A stretch of 64,000 bases of DNA. Origin: Mucilaginibacter roseus (GTDB taxonomy: Bacteria > Bacteroidota > Bacteroidia > Sphingobacteriales > Sphingobacteriaceae). The DNA lies in NCBI RefSeq assembly GCF_021215455.1, contig NZ_JAJPWV010000003.1:1-64000 (forward strand), written 5' to 3'. A model generated the notes under the pieces. The model did no database searches and was not told where the DNA came from. It saw only the letters and a program-made list of their open reading frames with translations. Numbering within the stretch: the first letter of the stretch is position 1; each line of letters begins with the position of its first letter. Below, in pieces: positions 46,122-54,566 of the stretch. Position numbers and translations under genes: made by a program.

Positions 46122-48857
46122 ATGAGTGACGATCTGAATAACGATATACCTGCTAACGGCGAAGAAAAATTAAACAATGTTACCTCACTTGATGGCCTTT
46201 ACGAAAACTGGTTCCTGGATTACGCATCGTACGTAATACTTGACCGTGCCGTACCGCACATTAATGACGGCTTAAAGCCGGTACAACGCCGTATACTGCA
46301 CTCATTAAAAGAGATGGACGACGGCCGCTTTAACAAAGCCGCCAACGTTATTGGCCACACCATGAAGTATCACCCGCATGGCGATGCATCCATAGGTGAT
46401 GCCATGGTACAGATAGGACAGAAAAACCTGCTAATAGATACACAGGGTAACTGGGGCGACCCGGTAACCGGCGACTCGGCAGCGGCGCCACGTTATATTG
46501 AGGCACGCCTTTCAAAGTTTGCTAACGAAGTTGTTTTTAACCCGGATACTACCAACTGGCAAGCCAGTTATGACGGCCGTAATAAGGAACCGCTAACGCT
46601 TCCGGTTAAATTTCCGTTACTGCTTGCTCAGGGTGCAGAAGGTATTGCCGTTGGTTTAGCAACTAAAGTTTTGCCGCATAACTTTGTTGAACTGCTCGAC
46701 GCCTCTGTAGAAGTACTGCGCGGCAACCGCCCTAACCTGATGCCCGATTTTAGCACCGGCGGTATGGCCGATTGCTCAAACTACAACGAAGGTCAGCGTG
46801 GCGGGCGCGTAAGGGTACGTGCACGTATAGTGGAGCGTGATAAAAAAACACTTGCTATTACCGAGATACCCTTTAGCACAACAACCGGCAGTTTAATAGA
46901 TAGCGTGATAGCGGCTAATGACAAGGGCAAGATCAAGATCAAGAAGATTGAGGATAACACGGCGCGTGATGTGGAGATCATTATTCACCTGGCGCCGGGT
47001 ATATCGCCCGACGTTACGATTGACGCGCTTTACGCCTTTACCGATTGTGAAGTATCTATATCGCCCAACACCTGCGTAATTCAGGATGATAAGCCACGCT
47101 TTGTAAGTGTGAATGATATGCTGGTGGAATGTACCGAAACCACCAAGGATCTGCTTAAACAGGAGCTCGAGATCAAGCTTAAGGAGCTGATGGAAAAGAT
47201 ATTCTTCAGCTCGCTGCTTAAGATATTCATCCAGGAAGGGATGTACAAGCACCCGGACTACGAAAGCTCAACCAACTTTGAGGAAGTAGTGGGCGTGCTT
47301 AACCGTTTGTTCGAGCCCTTTTTTCCGCAGTTTTACCGCGAAATATTGCCCGAGGATTACAAGCGGCTAATTGATAAGCCAATGAGCAGCATCACCCGCT
47401 TTGATGTTAAAAAGACGGATGAGCAGATCAAAAACCTGCAGGAAGAAATAAAGGAGGTAAAAAATCACCTTAAAAACCTTACAGATTATGCCATCGCATG
47501 GTTTGAAAAACTAAAGGATAAATACGGTAAGGATCGTGTCCGTAAAACCGAACTTCGCACTTTCGACAAGGTTGAAGCAGCACAGGTAGCACTGGCCAAT
47601 GTTAAATTGTATGTAAACCGCGTAGATGGCTTTGTGGGCTCAGGCTTAAAGCGTGACGATAATGTAGAACTGGTTGGCGAATGCTCGGATATCGACGATA
47701 TTATTGTTTTCCGCGGTGATGGCCGTTTTAGCGTAGTGCGCATCCAGGATAAAGTATTTGTGGGTAAGGATATCATCCACGTAGCGGTGTTTAAAAAGAA
47801 TGATGAGCGCACCATTTATAATATGGTATATAAGGATGGCGAAAGTGGCGTAAGCTATGTTAAACGCTTTGCGGTTACCGGCATCACGCGCGATAAGGAG
47901 TACGACTTGACCAAGGGCACCAAAGGCTCAAAATCATTATACTTTAGCGCTAACCCTAACGGCGAGGCCGAGGTGATCAACATACAACTAAAACCGCACT
48001 CCAAGCTTAAAAAATTACAGTTCGACCTGGATTTTGCAGAGATCGGCATCAAGGGCCGTGGCTCAATGGGTAATATTGTAACCAAGTATCCGGTTAAAAA
48101 GATCACGCTGAAAAGTAAAGGTGTGAGTACGCTTGCCGGCCGTAAAATATGGTATGATGAAGTACTTAAACGCCTGAATGCCGATGGCCGCGGCAAATAC
48201 CTGGGTGAGTTTGATGGCGACGACCGCGTATTGACGGTCATGAGCAATGGCGTTTACGAGTTAACAAGCTTTGACCTGAACAACCACTTCGATGATAAGA
48301 TGATCGTAATTGAAAAATACGATCCGGAGAAGGTTTACACTGTGGTACATTTTGAGGGCAAAGCGAAGAACTACATGGTTAAGCGCTTTGTATTTGAAAA
48401 TACCGCAATAGGCAGGCAAACCAGCATCATCAGTGATGAAAGCGGATCTAAACTGATCATTATCTCCGGCGCAGCGCAGACGGTAGTTAAAGTTGAGCAG
48501 TTGAAAGGTAAAACTCAGGTAGCCGAAGTGGTTGAACTTAACCTGGCCGACCTGATAGATGTTAAGGGAATGAAAGCGATGGGCAACCGCCTGTCGGCAC
48601 ACGTAGTGCAAACTGTTGAACTGATTGCCGAGCATGACGATGCCGCCGATGTACCAGACCCGGCGCCGGACAGTGTTGAAGCTACCGAGATCATCCAAAC
48701 TCCGGAAAATAAGACCACGGTTGACGCGCCGCCGGCCGCAGATGCGTCGGTTAATAATACTACCGAAGAAAAACCGGTTAAGAAGATAGGTTTCGAGATT
48801 ACCAATCCCGATGACGTAGATATAGATGATAAAGGCGGGCAGTTAGGCTTGTTTTAA
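46122..48857 (+). CDS. parC: DNA topoisomerase IV subunit A
   Basis: The 911-residue protein is a type IIA topoisomerase A subunit. It has the N-terminal breakage-reunion domain with HPHGDASIGDAM and the catalytic Tyr125 in AAPRYIEARL, a long coiled coil around 415-460, and a C-terminal beta-propeller-like region. The length and N-terminal motifs fit ParC of this phylum rather than GyrA, though I did not compare with a GyrA. The last ~80 residues are acidic and low-complexity. No parE is next to it in this window. It decatenates chromosomes after replication. Confidence 0.9.
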   Translation: MSDDLNNDIPANGEEKLNNVTSLDGLYENWFLDYASYVILDRAVPHINDGLKPVQRRILHSLKEMDDGRFNKAANVIGHTMKYHPHGDASIGDAMVQIGQKNLLIDTQGNWGDPVTGDSAAAPRYIEARLSKFANEVVFNPDTTNWQASYDGRNKEPLTLPVKFPLLLAQGAEGIAVGLATKVLPHNFVELLDASVEVLRGNRPNLMPDFSTGGMADCSNYNEGQRGGRVRVRARIVERDKKTLAITEIPFSTTTGSLIDSVIAANDKGKIKIKKIEDNTARDVEIIIHLAPGISPDVTIDALYAFTDCEVSISPNTCVIQDDKPRFVSVNDMLVECTETTKDLLKQELEIKLKELMEKIFFSSLLKIFIQEGMYKHPDYESSTNFEEVVGVLNRLFEPFFPQFYREILPEDYKRLIDKPMSSITRFDVKKTDEQIKNLQEEIKEVKNHLKNLTDYAIAWFEKLKDKYGKDRVRKTELRTFDKVEAAQVALANVKLYVNRVDGFVGSGLKRDDNVELVGECSDIDDIIVFRGDGRFSVVRIQDKVFVGKDIIHVAVFKKNDERTIYNMVYKDGESGVSYVKRFAVTGITRDKEYDLTKGTKGSKSLYFSANPNGEAEVINIQLKPHSKLKKLQFDLDFAEIGIKGRGSMGNIVTKYPVKKITLKSKGVSTLAGRKIWYDEVLKRLNADGRGKYLGEFDGDDRVLTVMSNGVYELTSFDLNNHFDDKMIVIEKYDPEKVYTVVHFEGKAKNYMVKRFVFENTAIGRQTSIISDESGSKLIIISGAAQTVVKVEQLKGKTQVAEVVELNLADLIDVKGMKAMGNRLSAHVVQTVELIAEHDDAADVPDPAPDSVEATEIIQTPENKTTVDAPPAADASVNNTTEEKPVKKIGFEITNPDDVDIDDKGGQLGLF

Positions 48858-48922
48858 AGCAAAAGGAATTGGTTATATTTGATGGTACTTAGTACTTTAT
48901 CATCTATAACTGATTCCTCTTT

Positions 48923-49684
48923 ATGTTTCCTTTTGATAGCGGCTATCTCTATTATATACCATTAGTTTTACAAGGCATCTGCGCCATCCATTGTATACGC
49001 AACGGCCATCAGCAAAAGTGGCTGTGGGTAATTATCATCCTACCGGTTATTGGGTGTATAGCTTACTTGTATTCAGAAGTACTATCAGGCCGCCGTATGC
49101 GTCAACCTAATATCGATGTTAAGGCTATCATCAATCCCGGTGTAAAATATAAACGCCTGGAGGAGCAACTGCGTTTTAGCGATACCTTTGCCAACCGCAT
49201 TAAACTGGCTGATGCCTACCTGGAAGGTGGATATATCCAACAAGCTATTGACTTGTATGAAGGTAGCCTCACCGGCGCTTTTGCCGAGAATGAGCATGTT
49301 TTACAACAACTCATCATCGCTTATAACCAGAGCGAACGCTATGAAGACACCATCACTACCGCTCAAAAAATATATAAGCTCCCACAATTTATCCGTTCAC
49401 GCTCACATATTTCATACGCAATCGCGCTCGAAAAAACCGGCAAAACAGAACAGGCTGAATCTGAATTTAAATTAATGAAGGGCCGCTACTCCTACTTTGA
49501 GCAACGATATGAATACGCGTTATTTTTGGTACGTAACGATCGCTCCGCTGATGCGGCTGAAGTACTGGCCGATATGCTGGAAGAGCAACCGCACCTAACA
49601 CCGGTTGAACGCAAAAGCAACCGCAAGTGGTTCAGCTACGCCAATTCGGAATTAAAGAAATTGCAGTCAGGCAAATTCGCGTAA
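48923..49684 (+). CDS. Membrane-anchored tetratricopeptide-repeat protein
   Basis: The 253-residue protein begins with two hydrophobic segments (YYIPLVLQGICAIHCI and WLWVIIILPVIGCIAYLY) similar to the PLDc_N membrane module. TPR-like helices from about residue 85 to 245 follow (FANRIKLADAYLEGGYIQQ and similar). It is monocistronic, right after parC. A scaffold role is inferred; the specific function is unknown. Confidence 0.75.
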   Translation: MFPFDSGYLYYIPLVLQGICAIHCIRNGHQQKWLWVIIILPVIGCIAYLYSEVLSGRRMRQPNIDVKAIINPGVKYKRLEEQLRFSDTFANRIKLADAYLEGGYIQQAIDLYEGSLTGAFAENEHVLQQLIIAYNQSERYEDTITTAQKIYKLPQFIRSRSHISYAIALEKTGKTEQAESEFKLMKGRYSYFEQRYEYALFLVRNDRSADAAEVLADMLEEQPHLTPVERKSNRKWFSYANSELKKLQSGKFA

Positions 49685-49686
49685 AA

Positions 49687-49718
49687 AAAAAGCAGCGCAA
49701 TAAATTGCGCTGCTTTTT
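49687..49718. terminator. Bidirectional terminator
   Basis: AAAAAGCAGCGCAA and TTGCGCTGCTTTTT form a perfect 14-bp stem between the TPR gene and the small convergent gene. Confidence 0.9.
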
Positions 49719-49743
49719 CATTAAAGTATTTGTATCGTCCGGA

Positions 49744-50088
49744 TTACAGGATCAGGATCAGTACCAGGATGATGATGATAATAGCGCCTACAGATAGGTA
49801 AACACCACCACCACCAAGTGCCTGAGCTTCTTTATTTAAACCTTTAAGCTCAGTTTTAAGTTCTTTACGCTCAGCTTTGGTAAGCTCTGATTTGTCCATT
49901 GCCTTGATCTCGGCAACGCGTAATTTTATTTCTTCAACACGGGCTTGCTTTTGCTCCTCGGTCATGTTAGCGATGGCCTCTTTGTTAACGCCGTCTTTCT
50001 TGTCGTCGTTGTAAGTAGCGGCATTGCTGGTAAAGGCAGCTAAAGTAAGCAGCATGGTAGTGGCTAATAGATAAATTTTCCTTTTCAT
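49744..50088 (-). CDS. Small secreted/membrane protein
   Basis: This 114-residue protein has a signal peptide cut near FTSNA, a charged helical middle rich in Lys and Glu, a glycine stretch GGGG and a C-terminal hydrophobic helix (VGAIIIIILVLILIL). The layout suggests an inner-membrane anchor with a periplasmic helix. The family was not recognised. Confidence 0.65.
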   Translation of the reverse strand: MKRKIYLLATTMLLTLAAFTSNAATYNDDKKDGVNKEAIANMTEEQKQARVEEIKLRVAEIKAMDKSELTKAERKELKTELKGLNKEAQALGGGGVYLSVGAIIIIILVLILIL

Positions 50089-50178
50089 AGCGGTTAAATT
50101 ATTATGAGTTTAAAACAGAATAATATTTAAACGCTTTGAAATGTTTTGAGAATTTGCAATTACTTAACATGCACATAC

Positions 50179-51045
50179 TTACACGCTAACATACCAAGCA
50201 GCCTCAAACGTATGGCCATGTTTTAGGGAATGTATGGCTTCCTTTTGGCTGATGTCGTTCGGGTGGCCTTCGGTATCGGTATAGCCCAACCATGGTTCAA
50301 TGCAAACAAAATCGGCACCTGGTTTTGCCCATATGCCCAGGTGGTCAAAATGCGGGTATTCAACAGTTAGCGTTTTATCGTGCTTTTCGCTTTTGATAAC
50401 CAGCATTTTTGATTTAATATTTTTAAACACCAGCGCGTCGCGGTTAAACAATTCTTTAGTTAGGCGGAGCTTTTTACTATCTAACGGTACAGGCTCGGTC
50501 TGACCGGTCAGAAATCCGCCGTCTGAAAGCACAAAGCGGTTTAGTTCCTCTTCTGTTTCAAACTCCAAATAGTAATCATCGTACTGTTCGCCTGCTGTAA
50601 AAGGTACATTGAAAGCCGGGTGCCCGCCAACTGAAAAGTATATGGTACGGTCGTCCAGATTGATCACCTTATAAGTAACCCGCAGGGCATTTTCAATAAG
50701 CGTATAAATGATTTGAAAATCGAATTTATAAGGATATACCTTCAAGGTTTCGGCGCTGTTAGGCAGCGAGAAAGTGGCGTGCACCTCACTTTGGTCAATT
50801 AAAACAAACTCGCTGTTACGGGCAAAACCGTGGCGCGGCAGTGTGTACTTTTCGCCATCAACCAAAAGCTCGTTATTGAGCACCATGCCCACTATCGGGA
50901 ACAAATTGGGTGCATGCCAAGGCCAAACCGACTCATCGGCCTGCCAAAGCTGCTCGATACCATTTGCCTTATTGTATACTGATGTAAGTTCGGCGCCTTT
51001 GTTACGGATTGATACGCGTAGGTGTTCGTTCTCAATAGTAGTCAT
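50179..51045 (-). CDS. Aldose 1-epimerase family protein
   Basis: The 288-residue protein is a galactose-mutarotase-like enzyme of the LacX/YphB type. Visible motifs are WHAPNLFPIVG, LPRHGFARNS with the proposed catalytic histidine, and VGGHPAFNVPF. It interconverts sugar anomers. It has no signal peptide, so it should be cytoplasmic. It stands alone. Confidence 0.88.
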   Translation of the reverse strand: MTTIENEHLRVSIRNKGAELTSVYNKANGIEQLWQADESVWPWHAPNLFPIVGMVLNNELLVDGEKYTLPRHGFARNSEFVLIDQSEVHATFSLPNSAETLKVYPYKFDFQIIYTLIENALRVTYKVINLDDRTIYFSVGGHPAFNVPFTAGEQYDDYYLEFETEEELNRFVLSDGGFLTGQTEPVPLDSKKLRLTKELFNRDALVFKNIKSKMLVIKSEKHDKTLTVEYPHFDHLGIWAKPGADFVCIEPWLGYTDTEGHPNDISQKEAIHSLKHGHTFEAAWYVSV

Positions 51046-51117
51046 AGATAAATAACTTTAGCTGATGTTTAATTGTTTATACAACATCAAAAATGCTAAA
51101 ATTATAATAACCTGCAA

Positions 51118-51927
51118 CTACCGGTCTGTTTTGGTAGCGGCACGAATAACCGAATCCTTTTCTGCGGGGCTAAGTTTATAGTTCCAGTTGTACAAGGCAC
51201 CTTCCCAATCACCATACGAGGGGTTGGGCAACACAATATACTTAGTACCGAACAGGTTAGTCAACTTCTGCGTAACCTGATCACGGTTCTGCTCGCCGGG
51301 TATATTATCGTACAAAGCATCAAAGTCGGCCAGATTATCGCCGCAAAGCATGATAATGTTATGCGTTTTTAATACTTGCCGGCGGCGGCTCTCCTTGCTT
51401 GATGAGGTTTGCTTAAGCAGCAGGTGCGCGTTATCCGCATCAGGCAAACCATAGCGTTGCAGGTTTTTCAATGTACCTGCACGCTCTTCTTCATCGCGGT
51501 TGGTAATATAAAAGATGGTGATGCCTTTTGATGCAGCATATTTTAAAAATGATGGAGCGCCGGCTACTGTGTCGGCTATGCCTTTGGCCGTCCATTGCTT
51601 CCAGGTTTTGGTATCGTACTCCAGGTTATTGAACGCACGCTGTGCGTCGTATGGACTATTATCTAACACGGTTTCATCAATATCTGTAACGATGGCCAGT
51701 GGTTTATCTGTCGGTATTTTCACTGCCCGATCAACCTCAACACGAGCGCTGTTATAGGCCTGAAAACACAAGGCTTTGTATTCCGCAGCCCGTTGTTGCC
51801 ATACCGAAGCCCATGCCTTGCCATTATTGGCTATGGAACGGGTTTGTATGGTTTGATGCTTAACGGTGCACGCGCAAAAGAAAGTGCATAACGCCACAAC
51901 AAGCGGCAGTTTTATTTTATCAATCAT
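51118..51927 (-). CDS. Acid phosphatase, lipoprotein e(P4)-type 5'-nucleotidase
   Basis: The 269-residue protein has a hydrophobic N-terminus with a lipobox-like FCAC and a HAD-superfamily class C phosphatase domain. Motif 1 is DIDETVLDNSPY, motif 2 is the segment IFYITNRDEEERAG, and motif 4 includes CGDNLADFDALYD. It hydrolyses nucleotide monophosphates at the outer membrane or in the periplasm. It starts 11 bases after ispG and may share its transcript. Confidence 0.88.
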   Translation of the reverse strand: MIDKIKLPLVVALCTFFCACTVKHQTIQTRSIANNGKAWASVWQQRAAEYKALCFQAYNSARVEVDRAVKIPTDKPLAIVTDIDETVLDNSPYDAQRAFNNLEYDTKTWKQWTAKGIADTVAGAPSFLKYAASKGITIFYITNRDEEERAGTLKNLQRYGLPDADNAHLLLKQTSSSKESRRRQVLKTHNIIMLCGDNLADFDALYDNIPGEQNRDQVTQKLTNLFGTKYIVLPNPSYGDWEGALYNWNYKLSPAEKDSVIRAATKTDR

Positions 51928-51938
51928 TAAACAAAAAC

Positions 51939-54023
51939 TTAATTCTCTACCGGCTCAATCCAGTTACCATCTTCACGGATGATGTTGATCAGTTCGTCCA
52001 AAGCGTTTTCGGATGACACATTCTTTTTAACCACTTCCTTGCCGCGGTACAAGGTGATGCGGTCGGTGCCTGAACCTACGTAGCCATAATCAGCATCGGC
52101 CATTTCGCCCGGACCATTTACGATGCAACCCATTATGCCGATCTTCAACCCTTTAAGGTGGCTGGTACGGCTGCGGATCATCTGCGTTGTAATCATCAGA
52201 TCAAACAACGTACGCCCGCAGCTGGGGCACGATATATATTCAGTTTTTGAGATGCGTGAACGTGTAGCCTGCAATATACCGAACGAGGTTGAAGTAATAG
52301 CCTGTGTAGGCAAACCCGGCGCATCAATCCATATACCATCTCCAAAGCCATCAACTAATAAAGCGCCCATATCCGTAGCGGCGTAAAGTTGGAGTAAAGT
52401 TAGCCCATGGTCCATGGTCGATAGTCCATGGTCTTTTGCAAAATCATATGTCGAACCATGGTCTATGGTCGATGGACTATGGTCTACAAGGTCATACTTA
52501 CGCTTAACAATCACCGGTGTATTCAACCCCAGTTCCATCAATTTGAAAAAGAACTTACGCTGATCGGCCATGCCGTGGGTTTTATCCGTTTCTAAAACGA
52601 ATACTAATGAGCCATCGTTAGGAATATTGGTGAAGTCTTGACCGTTCAGATCATCAGCAGTTACATGCACCAAATTCAACGGCGATGAACGGTCGACCGA
52701 AGCATCCGTATATTCATTCAGCGTAAACACCGGATGGCATAAAAACTTGTTGGTTAAACCTGCCCATGTTTTATAGTTGTACAGCTGTTTCAGGTTGCCC
52801 GGAAAGGTAAATGATGGTAGGTTATCGCCCAGGTAAACGAAATCAACCGATTGCTCGGCCATGTTATATTTATCTAGTATAGGCGAATACAAATACCCGG
52901 CATCATTCAAAATTGATGGATCTTTCAAATTAGCCTGCGACAGATCAACCACCACCCTCGGCACCATGTGGCCACCAATAAAGGCGTTTGCCTCAAGGGT
53001 TTCGCGGCGTTTATATTCGTAGGGAGAGTACCTCTCCCCGTCCCTCTCCACAGGAGAGGGAGTTATGTATTTATTTCCACTTTCGGACTTCCCGACTTCC
53101 TGACTTTCGGACTTCCGCTTACTATACCGCTCCACCAGCGCGATGGCTACCGGTGCTTCGGCTTCAGGTTCTTCGGTGAGGGATACGCGTACGGTATCGC
53201 CAAGGCCATCCTCTAACAAAGTACCTATGCCTACGGCTGATTTAATGCGGCCATCCTCGCCGTCGCCAGCCTCGGTAACGCCCAAGTGCAATGGATAGTT
53301 CATGCCCTCGGCTACCATGGTTTCAACCAGCAAACGGTAAGCCTGAACCATTACCTGTGGATTGCTCGATTTCATGGAAACCACCAGGTTACGGTAATCC
53401 AGCAGTTCGCAAATACGTATAAACTCCATAGCCGACTCCACCATGCCCTGCGGGGTATCGCCGTAACGGCTCATGATCCTGTCAGACAGTGAGCCATGGT
53501 TTGTGCCGATACGCATGGCGGTGCCATATTCTTTACAGATACCCACCAGCGGCGCGAATTTTTGATAGATGCGCTCCAGTTCGCCCTGGTATTCGGCATC
53601 GGTATAATCTATCTGGTCAAAGCGTTTTTTGTCGGCATAGTTACCGGGGTTAACGCGTACTTTTTCAACTATGCGCGCGGCAACTTCGGCAGCGTTGGGC
53701 GTAAAATGAATATCGGCAACCAACGGGGCGTTGTAGCCACGCATGCGTAATTGCTTTTTTATTTCAGCCAGGTTTTGGGCTTCCTTAATGCTGGGGGCGG
53801 TAATACGGATATACTCACAACCGGCCTCAATCATGCGGATGCTTTGCTCAACCGTACCTATGGTGTCCATCGTGTCGGTAGTGGTCATGCTCTGTATGCG
53901 GATGGGGTTATTGCCGCCCAAAGGTACATCACCAATCTTAACTTCACGGGTAACAAAGCGCGAGTATTCTGTTAACGAATTACAGTAGCGGCCCTTCAGC
54001 TGCTTAACGGCATCAGCATTCAT
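51939..54023 (-). CDS. ispG: 4-hydroxy-3-methylbut-2-enyl-diphosphate synthase, long form
   Basis: IspG makes HMBPP in the MEP isoprenoid pathway. The ATG at 54023 is preferred over a TTG at 54047, giving 694 residues. The TIM-barrel domain covers about 20-300, an insert domain lies between, and the 4Fe-4S domain is at the end, with CPSC (C599, C602), GCIVNGPGE (C633) and E640 as ligands. The long form is normal in Bacteroidota, Chlamydiae and plants. Unusual are two low-complexity stretches at about residues 303-335 and 512-542, encoded by intergenic-type repeats inserted in frame. The gene is otherwise intact. Confidence 0.93.
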   Translation of the reverse strand: MNADAVKQLKGRYCNSLTEYSRFVTREVKIGDVPLGGNNPIRIQSMTTTDTMDTIGTVEQSIRMIEAGCEYIRITAPSIKEAQNLAEIKKQLRMRGYNAPLVADIHFTPNAAEVAARIVEKVRVNPGNYADKKRFDQIDYTDAEYQGELERIYQKFAPLVGICKEYGTAMRIGTNHGSLSDRIMSRYGDTPQGMVESAMEFIRICELLDYRNLVVSMKSSNPQVMVQAYRLLVETMVAEGMNYPLHLGVTEAGDGEDGRIKSAVGIGTLLEDGLGDTVRVSLTEEPEAEAPVAIALVERYSKRKSESQEVGKSESGNKYITPSPVERDGERYSPYEYKRRETLEANAFIGGHMVPRVVVDLSQANLKDPSILNDAGYLYSPILDKYNMAEQSVDFVYLGDNLPSFTFPGNLKQLYNYKTWAGLTNKFLCHPVFTLNEYTDASVDRSSPLNLVHVTADDLNGQDFTNIPNDGSLVFVLETDKTHGMADQRKFFFKLMELGLNTPVIVKRKYDLVDHSPSTIDHGSTYDFAKDHGLSTMDHGLTLLQLYAATDMGALLVDGFGDGIWIDAPGLPTQAITSTSFGILQATRSRISKTEYISCPSCGRTLFDLMITTQMIRSRTSHLKGLKIGIMGCIVNGPGEMADADYGYVGSGTDRITLYRGKEVVKKNVSSENALDELINIIREDGNWIEPVEN
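52398..52490. repeat. CCATGGTC-type repeat inserted in ispG
   Basis: Variants of CCATGGTC, ATAGTCCATGG, CTATGGTCGATGG and similar occur about six times in 90 bases. They encode STIDHG- and DHGLSTMDHG-like residues that interrupt IspG near residues 512-542. The pattern looks like a dispersed intergenic repeat, but it keeps the reading frame. Confidence 0.7.
53019..53117. repeat. Palindromic plus tandem repeat inserted in ispG
   Basis: The first half is a REP-like element with a perfect hairpin CCCTCTCC-ACA-GGAGAGGG (53042-53060). The second half is a row of degenerate 8-10-bp units (TCGGACTT, CCGACTT, CTGACTT, TCGGACTT). Together they encode the low-complexity residues about 303-335 of IspG without breaking the frame. 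Confidence 0.75.
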
Positions 54024-54149
54024 GCTATCAAAGATATATTTAAGCAAAAGTACGAAAATGTAATGCTATAGGAATGGTAAAAATATTGGTGCGCTATTTT
54101 AGTGCTTATGAGTATTGGGATATGCTTTGTTGATTGTTAGTGGTTGTCA

Positions 54150-54293
54150 CTTTCTTTTGTGCAGGCAAAAGAAAGTAACCAAAGAAAAACTGCCGGCTAC
54201 ATCCTGCCCGGTGAAAGGTTGTGCTTTGGCAGTGCTTGTGCTACTCCGGGCATTACTGATGCCGGTTGTTGAGTATTTAGCCGTCTGTGCTTA
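54150..54293 (+). repeat. Dispersed repeat, part B, copy 1
   Basis: It begins TTTCTTTTGTGC, contains GCCGGCTAC and CCTGCCCGGT and ends near GTCTGTGCT. The second copy is at 59798-59930. Nothing codes here; the 54048-54566 gap otherwise holds part A. Confidence 0.7.
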
Positions 54294-54312
54294 ACCAAAA
54301 TATGCTATCAAA

Positions 54313-54453
54313 TAAAAAAGAAGCGTAGGCCTGCCGGAAAACCGGGTCGGGAGTATGGCCTGTGCGGATGAAGGTTTTTTCCGGCTTGATGTTTGGTTAC
54401 TTTGCATCTAAGGTAAAGTAACTGGGCCCTGCGCCCAAGAGCAGACTAACGGT
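54313..54453 (+). repeat. Dispersed repeat, part A, copy 1
   Basis: It runs from AAGCGTAGG to CAGACTAACGGT and includes CCGGCTTGATGTTTGG. It matches 59636-59736 closely, but has an extra ~37 bases after GCGTAGG. Confidence 0.7.
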
Positions 54454-54566
54454 GATTAAAGTACAAACTCCTGATCAATGTTTTCTTAGGTTCCTCAACT
54501 CACGGAGTGCTATCAAGAGGTACTAATTTTTTGTATCTTGCTACGCCTCATAATCATTTATTATTG

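Noticed and set aside
52398..53117. CRISPR array or tandem mini-satellite in ispG
   Set aside because: The repeats are degenerate, lack regular spacers and are translated in frame; no cas genes are present.
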